The position numbers and the translations under genes are program-made. The notes under the pieces are model-generated. The model was not told where the DNA came from and did not search any database. It saw nothing but the letters and a program-made list of their open reading frames with translations. Shown here piece after piece: positions 1 to 7,882 of a stretch of 64,000 nucleotides of DNA (the first letter of the stretch is position 1; each line of letters begins with the position of its first letter). Origin of the DNA: Camelimonas fluminis (GTDB lineage Bacteria; Pseudomonadota; Alphaproteobacteria; Rhizobiales; Beijerinckiaceae); contig NZ_BNCG01000003.1 in the NCBI RefSeq assembly GCF_014656355.1, forward strand, positions 62,001 to 126,000. The letters are read 5' to 3'.

Positions 1-1
1 G

Positions 2-379
2 CGTCAGCGCGTGCACTTCGCCCGCGCCATCGCCCAGCTCGCGGCCGGCCGCGCCGCCACAAAGCGCGATGATCTGCCCCAGGCGCTGTTCCTGGACGAG
101 CCCACCGCCAGCCTCGACATTCATCACCAGCTGCTGCTGATTCGCGAGGCGCGCCAGCTTGCCGACAGCGGCGTCGCGGTCTTCGCGGTGCTGCACGACC
201 TCAGCCTGGCCTCATCCTGCGCCGACGCCATCCTGCTGATGCGCAACGGCGAGATCGTCGCCCAGGGCGCGCCGGATGTGGTGCTGACGCCGGATCGGGT
301 GCGCCAGGTGTTTGGCGTCGAGACCGAGATTCTCCAGGCCCGGAACGGCGTTCCCACCTTCGCCTATCGCCTGCCATAA
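2..379 (+). CDS. hmuV: Heme ABC transporter ATP-binding protein HmuV (C-terminal part)
   Basis: Only the last 125 codons are in the window; the gene begins upstream of base 1. The visible part starts inside the ABC signature tail (QRVHFARA), followed by Walker B and D-loop (ALFLDEPTASLD) and the H-loop histidine (VLHDLSLA). The short insert between signature and Walker B (AAGRAATKRDDLPQ region) and the C-terminal stretch ending in FAYRLP are usual for HmuV, the ATPase that drives heme import with the permease HmuU and the binding protein HmuT. The protein acts at the cytoplasmic face of the inner membrane. Other FecE-type siderophore ATPases are possible, but the insert favours HmuV. The rest of the hmu operon would lie upstream, outside the window. 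Confidence 0.85.
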   Translation, partial: RQRVHFARAIAQLAAGRAATKRDDLPQALFLDEPTASLDIHHQLLLIREARQLADSGVAVFAVLHDLSLASSCADAILLMRNGEIVAQGAPDVVLTPDRVRQVFGVETEILQARNGVPTFAYRLP

Positions 380-402
380 CGACGGGCGCCGCCGGCGCGG
401 CG

Positions 403-600
403 TTGCAAAAATCGCTGGCAAGGCCGCCACGCCGCCTGTTTCACATCGCTTTTTCTGGACGGATCCGCGCGCGCGCCCTCGCCGGCAGTTCATGCTGGCG
501 CCCGTGAACTTTGCAAAATTTGCACGATCGTCGGCGCATTTCCGCAATTCTTCGCAGAATAAGCCTTTCCGAGACGCCACAGGTTGCGGATATTGCAAAC
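403..600 (+). promoter_or_regulatory. Three TTGCAAA boxes upstream of pyc
   Basis: TTGCAAAA at 403-410, TTTGCAAA directly followed by ATTTGCA at 510-524, and TTGCAAA at about 594-600 lie in the 255-bp gap before pyc. TTTGCAAA-type boxes are the kind of site recognised by the short-chain-acyl-CoA-responsive XRE regulators (RamB/PccR family) that control anaplerotic and acyl-CoA genes. The assignment to that family is an inference from motif resemblance; no regulator gene of this type is in the window. Confidence 0.35.
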
Positions 601-634
601 CGGTGTGAACAACAATCAGGCAACAAGGGTCGAG

Positions 635-3600
635 ATGGGGAAGCGTATCAAGCGGCTGATGGTCGCCAACCGTTCTGAAATCGCCATCCGCGTTTTTCGC
701 GCGGCGACGGAACTGGGCATCGAAACGGTGGCCATCTATGCGGAGGAGGACCGGCTGTCGCTGCACCGCTTCAAGGCGGACGAGGCCTACCGGGTCGGCG
801 CCGGCAAAGGTCCGCTGCAGGCCTATCTCGACATTGATTCGATCATTGACATTGCCGTCAGGGCCCGGGTCGACGCCATCCATCCCGGCTATGGCTTCCT
901 CTCGGAGAGCCCGGAGTTCGCCGAGGCCTGCGCCGCGGCGGGCATCATCTTCATCGGCCCCTCGCCCGACACCATGCGCCAGCTCGGCAACAAGGTGGCG
1001 GCGCGCAACCTGGCCGTATCGGTCAACGCGCCGGTGATGCCGGCCACCGATCCCCTGCCCGATGACGACGCCGAGGTGCTGCGCCTCGCCGCCGGCGTCG
1101 GCTATCCGGTGATGCTGAAGGCGAGTTGGGGCGGCGGCGGCCGCGGCATGCGGCCCATCGACAATGAATCCCAGTTGCTGGACGCGGTGGCTGCGGCGCG
1201 GCGCGAAGCGAAAGCGGCGTTCGGCAAGGACGAGGTGTACCTGGAAAAGCTGGTGCGCCGCGCCCGCCACGTCGAGGTGCAGTTGCTGGGCGACGCCCAT
1301 GGCAATCTGGTGCACCTGTTCGAACGTGACTGCACCATCCAGCGCCGCCACCAGAAGGTGATCGAGCGCGCCCCGGCGCCCTATCTGGATGACGACGCCC
1401 GCGCCGGCCTGGCCGAGGCGGCGCTCGCCATTGGCCGAGCCGCCAACTATCGCGGCGCCGGCACCGTGGAGTTCCTGATGGACGCCGACACCGGCGCCTT
1501 CTACTTCATCGAGGTCAATCCGCGCATTCAGGTGGAGCACACGGTGACCGAGGTCGTCACCGGCCTCGACATCGTCAAGGCGCAGATCCGCATCGCCGAG
1601 GGCGGGCGCATTGGCGTGGTGGAAGAAACGGGGATTCCACCCCAGGAAAAAATCCGCCTCGCTGGCCACGCCATGCAGTGTCGCGTCACCACCGAGGATC
1701 CGGAGCGCGGCTTCGCGCCGGACTATGGTCGCATCACCGCCTATCGCGGCGCCTCAGGCTTCGGCGTGCGCGTCGACGGCGGCACCGCCTATTCCGGCGC
1801 CGTGGTCACGCCGTTCTACGACGCCATGCTGGAGAAGGTCACCGTCTGGGCGCCAAAGCCGGATGAGGTGATCGCCCGCATGGACCGCACGCTGCGCGAG
1901 TATCGCATTCGCGGCGTCGCCACCAACCTGCCGTTCCTTGAGGCGGTGCTGGCCCATCCCGATTTCCGGGCGATGAACTACACCACGCGGTTCATCGACA
2001 ACACGCCCGAGCTGTTCAACCTGACGCCGCGCCGCGACCGCGCCACCAAGCTGCTGCGCTCCATCGCCGACGTCACCGTCAACGGCCACCCGGAGATGAA
2101 GGGTCGCAACGGCGTGGCCACCCACCTGCGCACGCCGGAAGCGCCGGCGTTCGACGGCGGCGTCCCGGACGGCGCGAAGCAGTTGCTCGACCGGCTGGGC
2201 CCGCGCGACTTCGGCCGCTGGATGCGCGAACAGAAGCGCGTGCTGATCACCGACACCACCATGCGCGACGCCCATCAGTCGCTGCTGGCGACGCGCATGC
2301 GCAGCGCCGACCTGCTGCCCGCCGCCAGCTCCTACGCCAGCGGTCTGCCGGGCCTGCTGTCGCTGGAATGCTGGGGCGGCGCCACCTTCGACGTGGCCAT
2401 GCGCTTCCTCACCGAAGACCCTTGGGAGCGTCTCGCCGGCATCCGCCAGCAGGCGCCCAACCTGCTGCTGCAGATGCTGCTGCGCGGGGCCAATGGCGTC
2501 GGCTACACCAATTATCCCGATAACGTCGTGCGCCACTTCATCCGCCAGGCGGCGGACGGCGGCGTCGACCTGTTCCGCATTTTCGACTGCCTGAACTGGG
2601 TGGACAACATGCGCGTCGCCATCGACGCCGTGGCGGAGGCCGGCAAGATCGCCGAGGGCGCCATCTGCTACACCGGCGACGTGTTCGACCCGGACCGGGC
2701 CAAATATTCCCTCAACTATTACGCCGGCCTGGCGCGGGAGCTGGAAGCGGCGGGCTGCCATGTGCTGGCCATCAAGGACATGGCTGGCCTGCTGCGGCCG
2801 CCAGCGGCGCGGGCGCTGATCAAGGCGTTGCGCGACGTCACCGACCTGCCCATCCATTTGCACACGCACGACACCTCCGGCGCCGCCAGCGCCACGGTGA
2901 TCGCGGCCATCGAGGCGGGCGTCGACGCGGTCGACCTCGCCACCGACGCCATGTCGGGCGCGACCTCGCAGCCCTGCCTCGGCTCGGTGGTTGAGGCGGT
3001 GCGCGGCACGGAGCGCGACGCGGGCCTCGACGCCGACGCCATCCGCCGCATCAGCTTCTACTGGGAGGGCGTGCGGGCGCTGTACGCGCCGTTCGAGAGC
3101 GACCTGCGCGCCGGCGCCTCCGAGGTCTATCTGCACGAGATGCCCGGCGGCCAGTTCACCAACCTGAAGGAGCAGGCGCGCTCGCTGGGGCTGGACACGC
3201 GCTGGCACGAGGTGGCGCGGGCCTATCGCGAGGCCAACGACCTGTTCGGCGATATCGTCAAGGTGACGCCGTCGTCCAAGGTGGTCGGCGACATGGCGCT
3301 GATGATGGTGGCCCAGGGGCTGACGCCAGCCGATGTGCTCGACCCGGAGCGTGAGATCGCCTTCCCCGCCTCGGTGGTGGAGATGCTGAAGGGCGATCTT
3401 GGCCAGCCAGTGGGCGGCTGGCCGGAAGCCCTGCAGAAAAAAGCCCTGCGCGGCCAGCAGCCCGTCACCGTGCGGCCAGCCTCGCTGCTGGGCGAGGCGG
3501 ACCTGGAGGCGGCGCGCAGGCAGGCGGAAGCCGAGGTGGGCCGGCAGATCGACGATCAGGAGCTGGCCTCCTGGCTGATGTATCCGAAGGTGTTCGCCGA

Positions 3601-4078
3601 CTACGCCCGGATGGCAGACGCTTACGGGCCGCTGTCGTCGCTGCCGACGCCGGTGTTCTTCAACGGCATGAAGGCCGGCGACGAGATCGTCGCCGAGATC
3701 GAGCCAGGCAAAACGCTGATCATCCTGCTCCAGGCCATTGGCGAGGCGGAGCCGGACGGGCACGTGAAGCTGTTCTTCGAGCTGAATGGCCAGCCGCGCG
3801 TCATCCGCGTCGCCGACCGCAGCCGCGTCGTCGCCACGGCGCGACGCAAGGCCGACGACGGCGACCCCAGCCACGTGGCGGCGCCGATGGCCGGCGCGGT
3901 GTCGTCCATCGCCGTGCGCAAGGGCCAGAAGGTCGAGGCCGGGGCACCGTTGCTGACCCTGGAGGCGATGAAGATGGAAACCACCCTCGCCGCCCCGCGC
4001 GCCGGCGTCGTCACCGACGTGGCCGTGGCCGTGCGCGACAATGTGGAGGCGCGCGACCTGCTGCTGCTGCTGGAGTAA
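635..4078 (+). CDS. pyc: Pyruvate carboxylase
   Basis: The 1147-residue single-chain enzyme carboxylates pyruvate to oxaloacetate using ATP, bicarbonate and biotin, replenishing the TCA cycle in the cytoplasm. Domain order is the complete Pyc order: an N-terminal biotin carboxylase (about 1-460; ATP-grasp loop rich in glycine, KASWGGGGRGM, and the RDCTIQRRHQK and EVNPRIQVEHTVTE motifs), a carboxyltransferase barrel (about 535-810, beginning ITDTTMRDAHQS), the tetramerisation region, and a C-terminal biotinyl domain with the biotin-accepting lysine in EAMKMET (about Lys1113). Length matches the family (about 1150). The ATG at 635 is preferred over an in-frame TTG at 584 because MGKRIKRLMVANR is the usual N-terminus and an AAGGG-type ribosome site precedes it. 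It stands alone, with a strong terminator behind it. Confidence 0.97.
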   Translation: MGKRIKRLMVANRSEIAIRVFRAATELGIETVAIYAEEDRLSLHRFKADEAYRVGAGKGPLQAYLDIDSIIDIAVRARVDAIHPGYGFLSESPEFAEACAAAGIIFIGPSPDTMRQLGNKVAARNLAVSVNAPVMPATDPLPDDDAEVLRLAAGVGYPVMLKASWGGGGRGMRPIDNESQLLDAVAAARREAKAAFGKDEVYLEKLVRRARHVEVQLLGDAHGNLVHLFERDCTIQRRHQKVIERAPAPYLDDDARAGLAEAALAIGRAANYRGAGTVEFLMDADTGAFYFIEVNPRIQVEHTVTEVVTGLDIVKAQIRIAEGGRIGVVEETGIPPQEKIRLAGHAMQCRVTTEDPERGFAPDYGRITAYRGASGFGVRVDGGTAYSGAVVTPFYDAMLEKVTVWAPKPDEVIARMDRTLREYRIRGVATNLPFLEAVLAHPDFRAMNYTTRFIDNTPELFNLTPRRDRATKLLRSIADVTVNGHPEMKGRNGVATHLRTPEAPAFDGGVPDGAKQLLDRLGPRDFGRWMREQKRVLITDTTMRDAHQSLLATRMRSADLLPAASSYASGLPGLLSLECWGGATFDVAMRFLTEDPWERLAGIRQQAPNLLLQMLLRGANGVGYTNYPDNVVRHFIRQAADGGVDLFRIFDCLNWVDNMRVAIDAVAEAGKIAEGAICYTGDVFDPDRAKYSLNYYAGLARELEAAGCHVLAIKDMAGLLRPPAARALIKALRDVTDLPIHLHTHDTSGAASATVIAAIEAGVDAVDLATDAMSGATSQPCLGSVVEAVRGTERDAGLDADAIRRISFYWEGVRALYAPFESDLRAGASEVYLHEMPGGQFTNLKEQARSLGLDTRWHEVARAYREANDLFGDIVKVTPSSKVVGDMALMMVAQGLTPADVLDPEREIAFPASVVEMLKGDLGQPVGGWPEALQKKALRGQQPVTVRPASLLGEADLEAARRQAEAEVGRQIDDQELASWLMYPKVFADYARMADAYGPLSSLPTPVFFNGMKAGDEIVAEIEPGKTLIILLQAIGEAEPDGHVKLFFELNGQPRVIRVADRSRVVATARRKADDGDPSHVAAPMAGAVSSIAVRKGQKVEAGAPLLTLEAMKMETTLAAPRAGVVTDVAVAVRDNVEARDLLLLLE

Positions 4079-4086
4079 GCGTCGAC

Positions 4087-4112
4087 GCGAGGCGGCCCTG
4101 GCGCCGCCTCGC
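4087..4112. repeat. Hairpin directly after pyc
   Basis: A 9-bp perfect inverted repeat (gcgaggcgg at 4087-4095, ccgcctcgc at 4104-4112) with an 8-nt loop lies 9 bases after the pyc stop. It has no T-run, so it is more likely a 3'-end-stabilising hairpin than the terminator itself. Confidence 0.5.
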
Positions 4113-4145
4113 CATCAGGATCATGCAGGCGCCCGCGTCATCAAT

Positions 4146-4185
4146 CACATCATGCCCGGACCTGTTCCGGGCATGATGTGTTTTT
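4146..4185 (+). terminator. Intrinsic terminator of pyc
   Basis: Perfect 15-bp inverted repeat (arms 4146-4160 and 4166-4180, cacatcatgcccgga and its complement) around a 5-nt loop, followed at once by TTTTT (4181-4185). This is a canonical rho-independent terminator about 70 bases after the pyc stop. The opposite-strand ABC permease gene ends at 4304, so the hairpin could also serve that gene in the other direction. Confidence 0.8.
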
Positions 4186-4303
4186 GGCCGACGGAGGGCG
4201 GGCCATCCGTTGCGGGGGCGTCGCTTCATGGGCGCCCCGGGGCCAGCCCGGGCATGGCGGCTGGGGGGTAGTTTGGCCGGGCAATGGCCCGGCGTCCTGC
4301 CTC

Positions 4304-4975
4304 TCACCGCGCCCGGCGCACGCCGGGCAGCACGTAGCGGCGCTCCAGCCAGCGGGCGGCGACGACCACCACCGAGACCAGCGCCAGATAGACCGCGCCG
4401 GCGACCAGATAGGCGTCGAGGAAACGGAAGCTGCGGATGGCGAGATCCTGCATCTGGGCGAAGAATTCCGCGTACTGGATCAGGAAGGCGATGGAGCTGT
4501 CCTTGAGGTTGAGGATGACCTGATTGGTCAGCGCCGGCACCGACAGGCGCATCACCTGCGGCAGGATCACCAGCTGGAAAACCTGCATGTCGCTGAAGCC
4601 CTGGGCGCGCGCCGCCTGCAATTCGTCCGGGTCGAGCCCGCGAAACGCCGTCATCAGATAGCGGGCGTTATAGGCCGCCACATTCAGGGTGAAGCCGATG
4701 ACCGCCACGGTGAACGGCGTCAGCTTCGGCCCCCATTGCGGCAGGCCGTAGTACATCAGGAACAGCAGCACGATCAGCGGCGTGCCGATGAAGAAGGAGA
4801 TATAGCCTTCCGTCAGGCGCCGGCGCAGGGGGCCGCCGCTGATCGCCAGGTAGAACACCACGACGCCGCCGACGAGGCCGGTGACGCTGATGACCGCCGC
4901 CAGCAGCAGGGTGTTGCCGAGGCCGGACAACACCTGCGGCCAGTACTCCAGCATCTGGGCAAGGAAAGAAATCAT
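4304..4975 (-). CDS. Polar amino-acid ABC transporter permease (second)
   Basis: This 223-residue inner-membrane protein belongs to the His/Glu/Gln/Arg/opine permease family, which pairs with a second permease and a GlnQ-type ATPase. It has about five hydrophobic segments. The EAA loop can be seen around residues 110-140 (ARYLMTAFRGLDPDELQAARAQGFS followed by a PQVMRLSVPALTNQ stretch), the part that contacts the ATPase. Its ATG starts only 3 bases after the stop of the ATPase gene, and a GGAG site lies inside the end of that gene, so the two are translated in close succession. It is the last gene of a three-gene operon read right to left. The exact substrate cannot be told. Confidence 0.9.
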   Translation of the reverse strand: MISFLAQMLEYWPQVLSGLGNTLLLAAVISVTGLVGGVVVFYLAISGGPLRRRLTEGYISFFIGTPLIVLLFLMYYGLPQWGPKLTPFTVAVIGFTLNVAAYNARYLMTAFRGLDPDELQAARAQGFSDMQVFQLVILPQVMRLSVPALTNQVILNLKDSSIAFLIQYAEFFAQMQDLAIRSFRFLDAYLVAGAVYLALVSVVVVAARWLERRYVLPGVRRAR

Positions 4976-4978
4976 CGC

Positions 4979-5821
4979 TCAACGCTCCGGCGAACCGGCC
5001 GGCCCGGATGGGTCGACAGGCTGCGCCCCATCCATCGGCTGCGCCGGGCTGATTGGCTGCGCCGGACTGATTGGCTGCGCTGCTTGCGCCTGCTGCAACT
5101 CCTGATGGAAGAAGGCGCGGATGCGCGGATCGGCGTTGGGGCCGAACAGCTCGTCCACCTCGCCTTCGGCATGGATGCGGCCCTGATCGAGGAACATCAC
5201 CCGGCCGCCGGCGGCGCGCGCCAGGTAAAGGTCGTGGGTGACGCACAGCATCGACACGCGCTCGTCGCGCAGCTGGTGCAGGATGTTCACCACCTCGCGC
5301 GACATCAGCGGGTCGAGCGCCGATGTCGGCTCGTCGAAGAACAGCACCGCCGGGTCCATGGCCAGGGCGCGGGCGATGGCGACGCGCTGCTTCTGGCCGC
5401 CGGAGAGCTGGGCGGGATATTTGTGGGCGTGCGCCTGCATGTCCATGCGGGCGAGCTGGCGCAGCGCCCGTTCATCGGCCTCCGCCGCGGGCATGCGGCG
5501 CAGGTGACGTAGCGCCAGGGTGACATTCTGCAACGCCGTCAGGTGGCGGTAGAGCGCGAAATTCTGGAAAACGAAGCCAATGCGCTGGCGCAACGCCCGC
5601 TCATCGACGTCTGGCCCCAGCACGTCGCGGCCCTCGAACACCACGCGTCCGCCATTGGGCATGGTCAGGCGGTTGAGGCAACGCAGCAGCGTCGACTTGC
5701 CCGAGCCAGACGGACCCATGATGACCTTCAGTTCGCCCTGGGCCAGGTCAAAGCTGACGCCGTCCAGAATCGTCCGCCCGTCATACTCCAACTTCAGGTC
5801 CTGGACCGACAGCAGCGTCAT
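4979..5821 (-). CDS. Polar amino-acid ABC transporter ATP-binding protein
   Basis: This 280-residue cytoplasmic ATPase of the GlnQ/HisP type energises uptake of polar amino acids through the two flanking permeases. Visible motifs are Walker A GPSGSGKST (residues 36-44), the signature LSGGQKQR, Walker B VLFFDEPTSALD and the switch histidine in CVTHDLYLA. The core ends at about residue 248 (RIRAFFHQELQQ), where family members normally stop. Beyond it runs a tail of about 30 residues of low complexity, with the hexapeptide PISPAQ repeated twice and then degenerate copies, encoded by 18-bp tandem repeats. The tail is likely unstructured and the product of local DNA duplication. The gene sits between the two permease genes, with gaps of 7 and 3 bases. 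Confidence 0.92.
   Translation of the reverse strand: MTLLSVQDLKLEYDGRTILDGVSFDLAQGELKVIMGPSGSGKSTLLRCLNRLTMPNGGRVVFEGRDVLGPDVDERALRQRIGFVFQNFALYRHLTALQNVTLALRHLRRMPAAEADERALRQLARMDMQAHAHKYPAQLSGGQKQRVAIARALAMDPAVLFFDEPTSALDPLMSREVVNILHQLRDERVSMLCVTHDLYLARAAGGRVMFLDQGRIHAEGEVDELFGPNADPRIRAFFHQELQQAQAAQPISPAQPISPAQPMDGAQPVDPSGPAGSPER
5037..5081. repeat. 18-bp tandem repeat inside the ABC ATPase gene
   Basis: Two 18-bp units (ggctgcgccgggctgatt at 5037-5054 and a copy with one change at 5055-5072) plus a 9-base partial third encode the PISPAQ repeats in the tail of the ATPase. The length of 18 keeps the frame. Confidence 0.8.
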
Positions 5822-5828
5822 GGCGTTC

Positions 5829-6479
5829 TCATCCCGTCAGGCCAGGAATGCGCGTGCGCTTCTCCAGCGCCCAGACGCCCGTGACCAGGAGTTTGTAGAT
5901 CAGGAAATAGATGATTCCCACCGCCAGATAGATCTCGACGCCACGCAGGGTGGTCGCCGACAGCGACATGGCTTCCTTCATCACGTCGGGGATGCCGACC
6001 GTGTAGGCGAAGGGCGAGTATTTCAGCACTGTGGTGAATTCGTTGATCATGCCCGGCACGGCGAAACGCAGCATCTGCGGGATCTCGATCAGTCGCAGGA
6101 TCTGGAAGCGGCTGAGGCCCATGGCTTCCGCCGCCAGCACCTCGCTGGCGTCGACCGAATCGAAGGCGCCGCGAAACACCTCCGCCAGATAGGCGCCGGC
6201 GATCACGCCGAGGCTCAACATCATGGCGACCAGCGGCGGCACGCGCAGGCCGGCGTTGGGCAGGCCGAAGAACACGATGAACAGCAGCACCAGCACCGGC
6301 ACGGCGCGAAAGATGAAAGTGAACGCGCCGAGCACGGCGCTGAGCCAGGACGCGCCCAGCCGGCTGAGCATGGCGACGCCGAGGCCAACGACGACGCCGG
6401 TGAGGCTGCAGGCCACCGTCACCATGATGGTGTAGCCAACGCCGCCAGTGAGCTGGAGCAGGATTTGCAGGAAGCTCAT
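5829..6479 (-). CDS. Polar amino-acid ABC transporter permease (first)
   Basis: This 216-residue inner-membrane permease (His/Glu/Gln/Arg/opine family) is the first gene of the right-to-left operon permease-ATPase-permease. The N-terminus MSFLQILLQLTGGVGYTI leads directly into the first membrane helix, so the ATG at 6479 is chosen over a much longer open frame that would add an arginine-rich, unlike-protein extension. The EAA loop is seen in the middle (EVFRGAFDSVDASEVLAAEAMG). It ends 7 bases before the ATPase start. No binding protein gene is adjacent; the family-3 binding lipoprotein at 16343 is the only one in the window that could fit. Confidence 0.88.
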   Translation of the reverse strand: MSFLQILLQLTGGVGYTIMVTVACSLTGVVVGLGVAMLSRLGASWLSAVLGAFTFIFRAVPVLVLLFIVFFGLPNAGLRVPPLVAMMLSLGVIAGAYLAEVFRGAFDSVDASEVLAAEAMGLSRFQILRLIEIPQMLRFAVPGMINEFTTVLKYSPFAYTVGIPDVMKEAMSLSATTLRGVEIYLAVGIIYFLIYKLLVTGVWALEKRTRIPGLTG

Positions 6480-6821
6480 GCAGCGGACCTGCAATATGCC
6501 GGCAAGGTCAGCCCGGCGCCTGCGTCGGCGACGCCGCCGGCTCTCATCAGGGAGGCTGCAGATGCGTGCATGGGGGAACCATTCGTCCAGTTCCGCATGA
6601 ACGCGACAGGCCCCATGCGTTTTCAGGGTAAATGGAACACTGCCCGCGTTAAGAAACCGTTTGCCTTGTGCGCCCCGCACACAGCGTTCGCGTCTGGACG
6701 CCCCGATCGGAACGGCCGCCAGGGCAGGCTGAAACCGCGCCCGGCCTTCCATTTCCTGAGCGAATTCTGGCCGGGCCGGGGATTCCATCCGGCCGGAAGG
6801 CGCTCTGGCGAATGGCCGGCT
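6480..6821. other. Intergenic region before the ABC operon
   Basis: The 342-bp gap holds the promoter region of the ABC operon and the 3' end of lysR. A possible hairpin has arms gcccggcc (6739-6746) and ggccgggc (6769-6776) with a 22-nt loop, positioned to follow the lysR stop. I see no convincing gene or RNA. Confidence 0.4.
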
Positions 6822-7727
6822 TCAGGCGGACTTCATGTCGCCGATGATCTGCCGCAGCAGGGCCATGGCCGCTGGCGGCAAAAGGCGGCCCTGACGGGTA
6901 ATCAGATGCGAGCGTCCGCGATGCAGCAGGGCGTTCTTCATCGGCAGGAACGACACCCGTTCCCGGTCGCCCGGCGACATGGAGAGCCGCGACACCAGCG
7001 AATAGCCCAGCCCCCCCAGCACGAACTGCCCCAGCGCCTCGAAGGACGCGGTCGTGAACGCCACGTTGAGGCGCACCGCTTCGCTGACTTCCGCCGCCTG
7101 GATGTGCTGGCGCAGGCCGAAGCTGGGGTGCAGCATGGCGCCCGGCCACGGCGCCAGATCCGCCAGCAGCAACGGCCGGTTCAGGCTGGCCAGCGGGTGC
7201 GAGCGCAGCGTCATGGTCTGGATCGGATTCGAGAACGCGTGATGCGAACGTAGCCGGCCATCATTCGGCGGATGGAACATCAACCCGATATGAACGCGCT
7301 CATCAATGACCTCGCGAACGATCTCGTCCGTGCTGCCGATGTTCAGATTAACCGATATTTGCGGGTGCTGCTGCATGAAACGCCGCAGGCTGCCGCGCAT
7401 CAGCCAGCGCACGTAGCCCTCGCCCGTCATAATGTCGACATGCCCGCTCGCCACTTTGCGAATGCTGTCCATCTGGGCGAGCAGGCCCTGCTTCTCGCTG
7501 ATTTGCCGGCGCAGGAAATCCGCCAGCAGCCGGCCGGCGTCCGTCGCCGCCACGCCGCGCCCCTTGCGCTCGATGAGCGCGACGCCGCACTCCTGCTCCA
7601 GTTGGCTGACAGCGCGGCTGACCGCAGAGGGATCCATGCCGAGCGCGCTGGCCGCCCCGCGCACGGAGCCGCTGTCGAGAACCTGCAGGAAATAGTGCGT
7701 CCGCCGTGATTCGAGCCTGGCGTCCAT
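6822..7727 (-). CDS. LysR family transcriptional regulator
   Basis: A 301-residue LysR-type regulator: an N-terminal winged helix-turn-helix (about residues 8-65, with SVRGAASALGMDPSAVSRAVSQLEQECGVAL as recognition region, given here in part as AVSRAVSQLE) and a C-terminal effector-binding domain (about 90-300). It is transcribed away from the DUF3100-amidohydrolase-serine dehydratase operon. A perfect 8-bp-arm palindrome lies 19 bases from its start codon, the usual arrangement for autoregulation and for inducer-dependent activation of a divergent catabolic operon. The effector is unknown; an N-acyl amino acid or serine would fit the neighbours. Confidence 0.93.
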   Translation of the reverse strand: MDARLESRRTHYFLQVLDSGSVRGAASALGMDPSAVSRAVSQLEQECGVALIERKGRGVAATDAGRLLADFLRRQISEKQGLLAQMDSIRKVASGHVDIMTGEGYVRWLMRGSLRRFMQQHPQISVNLNIGSTDEIVREVIDERVHIGLMFHPPNDGRLRSHHAFSNPIQTMTLRSHPLASLNRPLLLADLAPWPGAMLHPSFGLRQHIQAAEVSEAVRLNVAFTTASFEALGQFVLGGLGYSLVSRLSMSPGDRERVSFLPMKNALLHRGRSHLITRQGRLLPPAAMALLRQIIGDMKSA

Positions 7728-7745
7728 GACGGAAGAGCCTGGTTA

Positions 7746-7766
7746 ATGTTGCATTAATTGCAACAT
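7746..7766. promoter_or_regulatory. Palindromic operator in the lysR/DUF3100 divergent promoter
   Basis: Arms ATGTTGCA (7746-7753) and TGCAACAT (7759-7766) around TTAAT form a perfect palindrome. It contains the T-N11-A pattern of LysR boxes, sits 19 bases before lysR and about 120 bases before the divergent gene, and is AT-rich in a GC-rich setting. Confidence 0.65.
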
Positions 7767-7882
7767 AATCCGACATCCATTGTCATTGATGCAAGGCCAT
7801 CTTTCTCTGAATCTGAAATCGGGACTTACTGCGGCCATGCTTTCCGCTGGGCCTGCAGCATCAAGCGCGGGATTTCAGAGAC

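Noticed and set aside
1754-3874. 706-codon open frame on the minus strand, opposite pyc
   Set aside because: It is the antisense shadow of a high-GC gene; the translation is His/Gln/Arg/Gly-rich with no protein character, and pyc on the other strand is certain.
6618-6660. Further copy of the dispersed repeat before the ABC operon
   Set aside because: A short stretch (tgcgttttcagggtaaatgg) faintly resembles the repeat core, but the match is too short and lacks the hairpin and ends.
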